From Penaeus vannamei (lineage: Eukaryota > Arthropoda > Malacostraca > Decapoda > Penaeidae), in the NCBI RefSeq assembly GCF_042767895.1, contig NC_091565.1, positions 29,448,811 to 29,463,810 of the forward strand: a stretch of 15,000 bases of DNA. The letters run 5' to 3'. Both the position numbers and the translations under genes were made by a program. This document shows, piece after piece, positions 7,301-15,000 of this stretch. Positions within the stretch are counted from its first letter, which is position 1, and the number at the start of each line of letters is the position of its first letter. Below the pieces are notes generated by a model, which was not told the DNA's origin, searched no databases, and worked only from the letters and a program-made list of their open reading frames with translations.

Positions 7301-7680
7301 GCATGTGCTTTGCTGATCACCTGTCCCCGCGTCACTCGGCGCCCTGGTGGAGTCGCACCCCATTCCTCATCCTAACTCCCCTTTCCCGCGACAGACACGT
7401 CACACATGACCGCCGTCCGTGTAAAAATAGATCGGATACCCGCCATTCACTTCTCGTAATCCGAACTCGACCCAAGACGGCCTTTGCTTCTTCCATTAAA
7501 CCTTTACTCAGCACAAAGCGTCTCATCTTCGCGCAGGGAGTCAGCTCAACCTCCTCACCCTGTAGTCTTTGGTCGCCTCCCGACGCCCACAGGCCAGTCG
7601 CGACAAACTGATAGGAGCGTAGGAAACGCTAATATCACAGGGCATCACACTAATCATCACTAATCACTGCCAACGGTGGA
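7301..7680. other. Unique island with overlapping open frames on both strands
   Basis: Non-repetitive sequence with ordinary base mix. On the plus strand a frame starting at ATG 7303 runs 102 codons to 7611. On the minus strand a frame is open from about 7633 to 7332, with an ATG at 7526 giving 64 residues (begins MRRFVLSKGLMEEAKAVLGR). Neither resembles a family I know and neither has visible promoter or splice support. At most one could be real; either could be chance. Kept as an island and not called as a gene. Confidence 0.35.
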
Positions 7681-8560
<880 letters not shown>

Positions 8561-8633
8561 TGAGAGGAGAGGAGAGAGTTTGTATGTATATATCCGTATG
8601 TATGTGTTTATGCATGTCTGCGTATAAGGGTCT

Positions 8634-8967
8634 GAGTGTGTGTGTGTGGGCGTGTCTGAGTGTGTGTGTGGGCGTGTGTGTGTGTGTGGGCGTGTGTGGG
8701 GGGGGGCGTGTGTGTGTGTGTGGGCGTGTGTGGGGGGGCGTGTGTATGTGGAGGGGGCGTGTGTGTGGGGGGGCGTGTGTGTGGGTGTGTGTGGGTGGGG
8801 CGTGTGTATGGTGGGGGGGCGTGTGTGTGTGGGGCGGCGTGTGTGTGGGGGCGGCGTGTGTGTGGGGGGGCGTGTGTGTGGGGGCGTGTGGGGGGGCGTG
8901 TGTGTTTGTGGGGGGGCGTGTGTGTGGGGTGTGGGCGTGTGTGTGTGTGGGGGGGGCGTATGTGCGG

Positions 8968-8970
<3 letters not shown>
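8634..8970 (+). repeat. Variable GGGCGTG/(TG)n minisatellite, about 19 units
   Basis: About nineteen GGCGTG boxes, most preceded by G3-G9, are separated by TGTG tracts, with unit lengths roughly 12-24 bp. G-run length differs from unit to unit. On the complementary strand each box reads CACGCC, close to the CACCC/GC-box binding site of Sp/KLF factors. It joins the GA array on one side and a pure GT array on the other. Confidence 0.9.

Positions 8971-9064
<94 letters not shown>
8970..9064 (+). repeat. (GT)47 microsatellite, first array
   Basis: A perfect GT array of 95 bases. With (GA)n upstream and a second GT array downstream it forms one compound repeat of about 1 kb. Confidence 0.98.
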
Positions 9065-9301
<237 letters not shown>

Positions 9302-9695
9302 CACCAGTCCCTGTGGCCTCACTCGTGTGCCAGGCGCAGTTTATCTTCACTTAAGCACGAGTCTGTACTTGTTGGTGATGTCACACGTAGTCCAAAAGGG
9401 GGCGTGACTCACATAGGTATGGGGTAAGTCGATAAACAGAGATAAGGGAAATGGAAATGGTAAACAGAAAGTAAGAGGAACGGACGGTATAGAGAGAGAG
9501 ATAGAAGAAAGGAAGGGTTGAGAACTAGAAGAGAATGGAAGAAAAAAAAACGGAAAATATGTAAAGAACGGGAAAGAAAGAAAGAGATCCGCCGTAAGAT
9601 TATTCTCGTTGACAGGGCATGCCGGGCATCTGGCGTGGCACAAATAAAACGTTTTATCTCGACCTTGAAGGATTATCTCCCCTTTTCTCAGGTTC
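9302..9695. other. Unique then purine-rich stretch with CRE/AP-1-like sites
   Basis: 9302-9420 is unique and holds TGATGTCA (9376-9383), GGGGGCGTG (9398-9406) and a perfect AP-1 site TGACTCA (9405-9411). From 9425 to 9600 it is purine-rich with A9 at 9542-9550. A perfect 14 bp palindrome ATAAAACGTTTTAT lies at 9644-9657 and includes an AATAAA word. No coding frame is convincing. Confidence 0.45.
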
Positions 9696-9703
9696 TATAA
9701 AAG
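9696..9703 (+). promoter_or_regulatory. TATA-box-like TATAAAAG
   Basis: A perfect TATAAAAG preceded by CTC-rich sequence and an AT palindrome 39 bp upstream. No clear initiator about 30 bp downstream and no downstream frame longer than about 80 codons, so it remains a motif match. Confidence 0.25.
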
Positions 9704-10280
9704 CGAGTTTTATTGTTCTTGTTTTAATCCCTTGAGCTTACCAAAACACACAGACATGCCGTCACACAGAGACACGCCGACAATGAAAGATACACCGAAG
9801 AGGATGCCGGGATATACAGGTACATACATGGAATACACATATCCGTAGAAACATATAAAGGCAAATGGACAGGAAAGCAGACGGACTGCCTACCATATAT
9901 ATGAAGAAAAAAACAGGAAAATAAGTGCCACAGAGACCCGTTGAAAAATACTTGTTCCTTAACACCACGACCCGCATGGAAAAATAAACGGAGGACACAC
10001 GCCCGCGAAAATCAGACCACTTCAGTTAGCCTGGTTAGAAATCCTAGCCTAGTTTGAAACGGTCTGTACATTTATCGGAGGTTTATGGTTTGTTTTTGTT
10101 AGAAAGTATGACTCTAAATTGCCAGATAGAAATTGATGATCCTGAAGTGTCTCTGTCCTAGAAGTTTAACATTTTTTCCGCCTATGACGACCCGACAGTA
10201 GACCGTGCGACGAAGGTCGAAGGACGAATGCCCTCTCGCCGCCTGTGACGCTTTCGCTTACATACATAGAATGCCGACGA
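9704..10280. other. Unique AT-moderate stretch, no gene seen
   Basis: Plain sequence, CACACAGACATGCCG-like words partly duplicated at 9747-9780, otherwise non-repetitive. TCAGTT at 10022-10027 fits an arthropod initiator but has no TATA box at the right distance. Frames are short and unrecognised. Confidence 0.5.
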
Positions 10281-10620
10281 AACAGAGATGTAGAAGGGAA
10301 GGAAGGAAGAAGAATCGAGGAACGAAGGGAGGGAAGATGAAGGAACAGGAGAGAAAAGGACGGAACAGGAGGGAAGAGGACGGAACAGGAGGGAAAAGGA
10401 CGGAACAGGAGGAGGAGGCGGGAACAGATGAAAAATAGAAGGAACAGAGGAGGAGGAGGGAAAACCGGTGGGAAGGCAGGAGGAATACGGAAAAGAAGAG
10501 GAGGAGGGAAAAGATAAAGAAGAGATGGAGAAAGGAAAGGAAGAATGAAGGGGGTAAGTAAGGGGCAAAAAGAAAGGGGGAAGGATGGAGCTAGAAAAGG
10601 CGGAAGGAAGGGAGGAGGAA
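10281..10620 (+). repeat. Purine-rich tract containing 20 bp minisatellite
   Basis: GGA/GAA-rich plus strand. The first half is tandemly organised (see 10341-10460); the second half is unordered purine sequence. Minus-strand frames read Ser/Pro/Phe/Leu strings. Confidence 0.85.
10341..10460 (+). repeat. 20 bp purine minisatellite, about 6 units
   Basis: The landmark GGAACAG recurs at 10342, 10362, 10382, 10402, 10421 and 10441, a near-exact 20 bp period. The two central units, reading CGGAACAGGAGGGAAAAGGA with one base change, are best conserved; the outer units drift. Confidence 0.9.
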
Positions 10621-10780
10621 GGCCATACTCCATCCTTCCTCGCTTCTCCAAATGGCACTCTGGAGCCACATCACTGGCACTCTGATTGGCCGTCATCTCG
10701 AGGGGACGGGGCAGCGCTTCGAGTATTCCTTGCAATAAAGAGAGCGAGCTACGTGCCTGCCCACACAGCTGGCAGGGTGA
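10621..10780. other. Short unique island with inverted CCAAT box
   Basis: Non-repetitive sequence between two minisatellites. TGGCACTCTG occurs at 10653-10662 and 10675-10684, CTGATTGGC (NF-Y CCAAT on the minus strand) at 10682-10690, AATAAA at 10734-10739, and a CCTGCC/GGCAGG inverted pair near 10755-10775. No coding frame is supported. Confidence 0.4.
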
Positions 10781-10846
10781 GGGGCACGGAGTAGGTGCTG
10801 GGTGGGGGTAGGGAGTACGTGATTGAGTGGGGGCACGGAGTAGGTG
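10781..10846 (+). repeat. 24-25 bp G-rich minisatellite, about 2.7 units
   Basis: GGGGCACGGAGTAGGTG is exact at 10781-10797 and 10830-10846, with a diverged copy GGGGTAGGGAGTACGTG at 10805-10821. Confidence 0.85.
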
Positions 10847-10849
10847 AGG

Positions 10850-11190
10850 GAAGCAGGGCAGAGGGGAAGGGAAGGGCGAGCAAAGGAGAATAAGAAAAAC
10901 AGGTAGAGGGAAATGAAGCGAGAAAAGATAAAATAGGGCAATGGAAAGAATGGAAAGAAATGGGCAAAGTTAGAGGAAAATAAGACGGATAACTGTAACA
11001 CACACAAAATATTCAAAGGGATATATAGGGAGGAAGCAATGAAAAAAAAAAGATAGACCCAACGAGAGAAAAAAGAAAGCAAAAAATGGTGAAGAAAAAG
11101 AGCACACCAGGAAAAGTAAAGAAAGAGAAAATAACAAATCGGGGAAGAGAAAGTAAGACGCTGAGAATAAAGAGAGTGCGAAGGAGAGCC
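10850..11190. repeat. Purine-rich, A-rich low-complexity tract
   Basis: GAA, AAAG and GGA words dominate, with A10 at 11042-11051. The plus-strand frame from ATG 11086 starts in this tract with a Lys/Arg-rich stretch and runs on into the unique island. Confidence 0.75.
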
Positions 11191-11745
11191 GAAAGTACGG
11201 ATGCGGCAAATGGCTCGTCCTTCGGGATAAAAAGCAGGACCGTGACAAGTCGGCGTGGGTGCGGCCGCGAGATCCGGACGCCGCGACGCTGTAGAGTCCG
11301 GTGCTGCGATGCCGTGCCACAGCCATCCCCAACCTGTGGCACCGTTGCGATGTTGAGTTACTGTCCTGGGATTTGGCGCTTCAATCAGTGTATTTTGGGG
11401 CTCTCTCGGGCTGTGGCAACCTAATATCCATCGAAAAGCAGCTGTAAAAGCACCTTGTAACCTCAGACCTCAATAACACGGATAACAGGCCTGTGAAAAT
11501 ATGAACTCTGGATCATGGTATAGTATCATGACCTGTTGCAGCACTACCATGGCACCGTATCCTCACCGTGAATCGAGGCACGGCACCCCTTGTTTGGCAG
11601 CCCTGTACTGCTAAGGCGAGAGAGCCTTCGCCTGGGCAGGGCACGGCATCGCAGTCGTCGACTTGCGGTTACGGTCAGGGCGTCATCCACACGCTCAATG
11701 ATGTAAATTGCTTCAAATTTATCATCATAAAAGGGGGGTTGGGTG
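11191..11745. other. Unique island with 9 bp hairpin, no clear gene
   Basis: Ordinary non-repetitive sequence. The first part is CpG-rich. A perfect stem GTGCCACAG (11314-11322) / CTGTGGCAC (11334-11342) encloses an 11-base loop. A plus-strand frame from ATG 11086 to 11424 (112 codons) has a basic start from the purine tract and a Cys-containing end that I do not recognise. A minus-strand frame reads from the GGA tract into this island to 11544. Either could be chance. Confidence 0.4.
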
Positions 11746-11749
11746 GGAT

Positions 11750-12030
11750 GGAGAGATGCCAGGAGGAGGAGGAGGAAGAACAAAAGGTGATGGAAGAGGT
11801 GAAGGAGATAAAGGAAGAGGAGGAGGAGGATTAGGAGAAAGAGAAAGAGGAAGAGGAGGATTAGGAGGAAGAGGAGGATTAGGAGGAAGAGTAAGAGGAT
11901 TAGGAGGAGGAGGAAGAGGATTAGGAGGAGGAGGAAGAGGATTAGGAGGAGGAGGAAGAGGATTAGGAGGAGGAGGAAGAAGAGGAGGAGGAGGAGAAAA
12001 GCAGCAGGAGGAGCAAGAGGAGGGGGATGG
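11750..12030 (+). repeat. GGA-rich tract
   Basis: GGA/GAA triplets throughout, with an ordered 18/21 bp minisatellite in the centre (11853-11976). It yields Gly/Arg-rich strings on the plus strand and Leu/Phe or Pro-rich strings on the minus strand. Confidence 0.92.
11853..11976 (+). repeat. 18 bp x2 then 21 bp x4 GGATTAGG minisatellite
   Basis: Two exact 18 bp units, GAGGAGGATTAGGAGGAA, at 11853-11870 and 11871-11888 are followed by four exact 21 bp units at 11893, 11914, 11935 and 11956. The 21 bp unit has one extra GGA triplet. TTAGG sits once per unit (11861, 11879, 11900, 11921, 11942, 11963). In one frame the 21 bp units read as GLGGGGR repeats. Confidence 0.95.
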
Positions 12031-12370
12031 GAGGACCAGGCGGGTGCCGGGAAATAATGCGGGCAAACTCGAAAAAAAGTAAACAGACGCACGTGTTCGA
12101 AATTAAGGACACGCTCAAAAGACGGCCCCCCCCCCCAAAAAAAAAAGAGTCATGGACTTTAAACAATTACACAGCATCTCCATCGCTCCCGCTCTGCACA
12201 CGTGACTGCATCCTTGTCGGCACTCGCATGCCTATCCTCGCGTCTCTCTGTCCGTCTTCATTGCAGCCCTTGTTTCTCTTTTCTCCTTCATCTCCATTAC
12301 CCACTTTCTCTTCTATTTGGCACAGACAGTTTTACTGATGTAACAACAACTTTAAGGAAAAAAAACTTTC
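12031..12370. other. Mixed unique stretch with C11A10 block
   Basis: Contains eleven C followed directly by ten A (12126-12146), then unique sequence, then pyrimidine-leaning sequence from 12240 to 12330. No gene or transposon end is visible around the A run. Confidence 0.5.
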
Positions 12371-12437
12371 ATAACAACAACTACCATTATCATTACCATC
12401 ACCATCATCTTCATTAGCATTATCATTGTTGTTGTTG
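12371..12437. repeat. Degenerate CAT/ATT/GTT trinucleotide tract
   Basis: Imperfect CAT and ATT triplets end in GTTGTTGTTG, typical of a decayed trinucleotide microsatellite. Confidence 0.75.
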
Positions 12438-12459
12438 CTCTTATAATGGTCACTCTCAT

Positions 12460-12605
12460 ATCCGCCTCTTCATACGATTATTTTTCTTCCTCTCTCACTA
12501 TTTCTTCCTAATTTCTTTTTTTTCTCTCTCTCACTACTCCCTCCCTCTCCCTCTCTACCTTCATCCCCGTCTTTCTTTTCTCCACCTCCTCCCCCAACAC
12601 CCTCC
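12460..12605. repeat. Pyrimidine-rich tract
   Basis: C/T-rich plus strand with T8 near 12516, CTCTCTC words and CCTCCC words. Confidence 0.8.
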
Positions 12606-12795
12606 CGTGCCGCCCCCGCCCACGCCCAATATGTACAAAATACACGTCTCGCTTTCATCGCTCTCGAGTGGCGGAGAAACTCGATCCCGGGGCACAAATG
12701 GGCGTTCGCTGCGGACGGGCACCGCGCGGACGTCGACGCGGCCAGCTCTTCTAAGGGCGTGGAGGTGGCGCTCGGCGTGTGGCAGAGCTGTTGGA
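12606..12795. other. CpG-rich unique patch
   Basis: GC-rich sequence with many CpGs, including GGACGTCGACGCGG near 12727-12740. A 69-codon plus-strand frame (ATG 12631) is Arg/Ser/Thr-rich and runs into the GT-rich tract. It resembles no known protein. Confidence 0.4.
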
Positions 12796-13215
12796 AATGT
12801 AGTGGTACTGGTGGTAGGTCGTGTGGTGGTAGGAGTGTGGTGATAACAGTGGTAGGAGTGCGGTGTTCGTACTGGGAGGAGTGTAGCGGAAGGTGTATGG
12901 TGAAAGGAGGGTAGTGTTAGTATGTGTAGTGGTGGTGGATGGTGTGTGATGGCAATGATGGGGATTGTGGTTAGAGTATAACAGTAGTGGTTTGGGTTGT
13001 GATAATAACAACATAGTAGTGACACCGTGGTAGTGGTCGGGTGTGATGGTAGTAATAGTGGTTGTGGTAGCAGCAGCGTGACCATGGTGTAGTCGCAGTG
13101 GAGGTTGCTATGGTACGAGTGAGATAGTAGTAATAATAGTAACATTGGAATGACGGTGGCGATGGCTGTGGTGGTAATCGTAATAGTAGTAATGCAATGG
13201 TGGTAGTAGCTGTAC
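12796..13215 (+). repeat. Long degenerate GTR (GTG/GTA/GGT) trinucleotide-like tract
   Basis: About 420 bases dominated by GTGGT, GTAGT and GGTGGT words, with AATAGTAGTAATAG at several places. It is too irregular for a young microsatellite and looks like an old, heavily mutated one. The minus strand stays open as a Thr/His/Tyr/Pro-rich string, explained by absence of stop-forming words. Confidence 0.75.
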
Positions 13216-13248
13216 AGTACTGGTACTAGAAGGCGGTGTTTCTCGAGA

Positions 13249-13256
13249 TATAAATA
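13249..13256 (+). promoter_or_regulatory. TATA-box-like TATAAATA upstream of an open frame
   Basis: A perfect TATAAATA lies at the edge between the degenerate repeat and the unique sequence. The expected start-site zone about 30 bp downstream contains TACACTGA, a weak initiator match. The first in-frame ATG of the following open frame is 117 bp further on (13374). Confidence 0.3.
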
Positions 13257-13373
13257 TCATTGAAGCTACACGGAAACTACACTGAAGCGACGCATCGTTT
13301 GGCGTCGCAAGGGGCGAGCGGGAGCCAGAAGTGCGCGCGGAGCGGATGTGTTCCTTCTCGACAGTTAAGAGTG

Positions 13374-13733
13374 ATGGATGAAGCGCTCAATCTCCCGTTA
13401 CGACCCTGTCACCTCGTCACCTCGTCAGCCTCGCGCAAGACGTTGTTAAAGCAACAGCGGCGGCGAGCTTTCAACGCGCAGGTGCCGAGCCTCGTAAAAA
13501 GAAAAGGTCACGCGTCACTAAATAAACCTATTCTGCAATTGGTCAATAAACCTTCGTTACAAAAGGGTAAGAGAGAAAGCGATATGGTCAAAAAGATAAA
13601 TATCTCCGAAGAGCCAAGGACACCAGACGCGGAAACCCCCAGAGACGTCCCTGCGGGCGTCGCAAGGCCCGGGGTAACAGTCAATAGCAGCGACGGAGGC
13701 GGTCAGGTGAGGCGAGGCGGGCGCGGCGCGTAA
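13374..13733 (+). CDS. Hypothetical open frame, 119 codons, doubtful
   Basis: I do not recognise this product. The frame is open from 13254 (after TAA 13251-13253) to TAA 13731-13733; the first ATG is 13374, giving 119 residues. It lies in non-repetitive sequence, unlike nearly all other long frames here. Residues 21-46 are basic (KTLLKQQRRR, VKRKGH). Residues 50-57 and 58-65 form a short tandem repeat, NKPILQLV / NKPSLQKG, with Leu written by CTG in one copy and TTA in the other. Residues 76-92 are Glu/Asp/Pro/Thr-rich and the end is Gly/Arg-rich. No signal peptide, membrane segment or catalytic motif is seen. A TATA-like box lies at 13249, and a strong splice-donor match CAG|GTGAGG lies inside the frame (exon end at 13706), so the real end could differ. 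It may be a first exon, a small gene, or chance. Confidence 0.15.
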   Translation: MDEALNLPLRPCHLVTSSASRKTLLKQQRRRAFNAQVPSLVKRKGHASLNKPILQLVNKPSLQKGKRESDMVKKINISEEPRTPDAETPRDVPAGVARPGVTVNSSDGGGQVRRGGRGA

Positions 13734-14385
13734 ACAACGGCACAAGGTGCCTCCCTCTAAGCCTTCGATGCCCCGAAGCCCTCCATGCCCCGTGCCAGGA
13801 CCCAACGGCCGCCGTGATCACACGCTCGCACCTACAGCGATTACGTCACATGCCAGGAGGTGGTGGTGGGGGGGGGGGTCGCATATCTAAGGCGGCTCAA
13901 AGGCTTCCGTTAGGCCGCCGAACGCAGACGGAATACCACGTTTTTCCAATAAGTATTCTTGTTTACATAGAGCGAAGGCAAACACACAAAATGTGCAATA
14001 ACGAACGACGCGACACGGCACAACGAGCCTTGACGAGCCCAGCCTTGCAAACGACACCCGCAGCTTCTCGCTCGTCAAAATGAAAGCGTTTGGCCAGCCT
14101 CCTGTCTGCGGCCAACGACTCTCCCGTCCGTCGCAGGCCGGACAGGGGACGGGCGAAAGGAGAGTCAGGCGGCGACTCTCAGCGCCACAGCACCCAGAGG
14201 GCGAACATGCAAAGTCGAGAGAACTCAACCCGATTTTATTACACCGCCCGCTCTCCTCCACAAATGTTCATGACGACATTAGCGCGCTATTCGTCACATC
14301 GCACCTCACTGCCTTCCCTCACCAGGCCGATGCTCACTCTTTTTCCTATATTCATAGCATTACATATCTAAATATAAGCATAATA
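13734..14385. other. Unique stretch with CRE-like site and G11 run, no clear gene
   Basis: Non-repetitive, CpG-containing sequence. TTACGTCA (13841-13848) is a CRE-like word. GGTGGTGG followed by eleven G occurs at 13862-13878. A plus-strand frame from ATG 14080 (context CAAAATG) runs 103 codons to 14391, with a Pro/Arg/Gln-rich first half. A minus-strand frame overlaps it (14261-13887) without an initial ATG. Neither is recognisable. Confidence 0.45.
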
Positions 14386-14855
14386 TTTTGACACGATGAA
14401 AACGTTTCATATAACTAATATCAAACATAAACCACGTCATGGCATTATCAAATCACCAACCATCCTAATAACATAAACTGATAAAAATAACATGAAAAGT
14501 AAAGTCTGATTTCAAAACAATTTCTGAAGAAAATTAATCAAATACCAAATGTCTGACGCGTTTCGATTACTTATGGAGATGCAGGCCTAATAAAATCGCG
14601 CCATAAACATCTCTTGTGCTGTAAGTTATTCATTCCCATTCGTGAATTTTTCTACGACGATAATCATTGGGCTACGAAGGCACTGGATTTAGCTAATTTA
14701 TTGTTATTGATATTAACAAATACATAGGCCTCTATTCAAAAACATAATACCCATAGATCAACCTTAAAATCAACACGTCAAACTAAAAGCAAACCACAAA
14801 ATCAAGAAAGAAAGAAACAAACAAATGATACAAACTTGTAGTATCTATCAGAAAC
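14386..14855. other. AT-rich unique stretch, no gene seen
   Basis: A-rich ordinary sequence with frequent stop codons in all frames, looking like plain intergenic or intronic DNA. AATAAA occurs at 14589-14594, the nearest polyadenylation-type word downstream of the hypothetical frame at 13374. No repeat structure or transposon ends are visible. Confidence 0.55.
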
Positions 14856-14980
14856 CAACTCCCCCTCCCTTCCCCCAACAAAATGGAGGAGGGAAACTAC
14901 TCCCTCCCCTCCCTCCCCAGACTCCCCTCCCTCGGCTGCGGCAACTGCGGCAACCCTCGCCATTACTGCGGCAACCCAAG
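14856..14980. repeat. C-rich tract with CTGCGGCAA repeats
   Basis: CCCTCCC words from about 14860 to 14933, with a GGAGGGA/TCCCTCC inverted pair at 14888-14907, then CTGCGGCAA at 14936, 14945 and 14966. The first two copies are adjacent. The Ala/Val/Gly-rich minus-strand frame is a by-product. Confidence 0.75.
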
Positions 14981-15000
14981 CTCGACGCTCCAACGGTCCC

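Noticed and set aside
11086..11424. 112-codon plus-strand frame with a Lys/Arg-rich start
   Set aside because: The basic start is the A/G-rich tract. The second half is unrecognised and overlaps a hairpin; there is no promoter or splice support.
11831..11967. TTAGG words as a telomeric remnant
   Set aside because: They are spaced 18-30 bp apart inside GGA units; a telomere array would be contiguous TTAGG.
12126..12146. C11A10 as a retroposon tail
   Set aside because: No upstream element body, polymerase III boxes or target-site duplication could be seen.
12561..13145. 194-codon minus-strand frame rich in Thr, His, Tyr and Pro
   Set aside because: It reads the complement of the degenerate GTR tract and then a CpG-rich patch in a different style; no domain is visible.
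14080..14391. 103-codon plus-strand frame with a good start context
   Set aside because: An overlapping plus-strand frame and a minus-strand frame are open over the same DNA, and the product resembles nothing known. Kept only as a note in the stretch description.

Overview
This window looks like non-coding, simple-sequence-rich DNA from a eukaryote, probably an animal. There are no dense ORFs with ribosome binding sites, no recognisable protein family, no RNA gene and no CRISPR array. Most of the length is tandem or low-complexity DNA: (TA)n, (GA)n, (CA/GT)n, (GC)6, a GAGTGG hexamer array, degenerate trinucleotide tracts, several 18-39 bp minisatellites, and long purine-only or pyrimidine-only stretches. 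This density of dinucleotide repeats is typical of decapod crustaceans, especially penaeid shrimp. That assignment is inferred from repeat style only; another SSR-rich invertebrate is possible.

Layout. 1-480: a (TA)n/(GA)n block cut by the window edge, then plain AT-rich DNA. 481-1260: a polypurine tract holding a ~32 bp minisatellite. 1261-2215: non-repetitive DNA with a perfect CRE palindrome and a degenerate GAT tract. 2216-2810: purine-rich DNA ending in a (GC)6(GA)n block next to a TATA-like box. 2821-4155: unique DNA, a TG-rich minisatellite, a GAGTGG array and a strong G-quadruplex motif. 4160-5520: pyrimidine-rich DNA, (CA)41, a CpG-rich patch with a CCAAT box, and C-rich DNA. 5537-7300: a GATA cluster and about 1.5 kb of purine-rich DNA broken by a CpG-rich patch. 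7301-8255: a unique island. 8260-9301: a compound (GA)n / GGGCGTG / (GT)n array of about 1 kb. 9302-10280: mostly unique DNA. 10281-12030: three purine-rich blocks with 20, 24-25 and 18/21 bp minisatellites, separated by unique DNA. 12031-13215: mixed unique and degenerate repeat. 13225-15000: the largest non-repetitive stretch, with the only open frame worth a second look (13374-13733, hypothetical, weak).

No set of genes working together can be described. Most long open frames are by-products of repeats that lack stop codons, giving Ser-Leu, His-Thr, Val-Cys, Arg-Glu or Gly-Arg polymers. The points of interest are structural: non-B DNA potential, purine polarity on one strand, an unusual excess of long G/C homopolymers over A/T homopolymers, and several minisatellites. 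No undescribed biological system was found with confidence.
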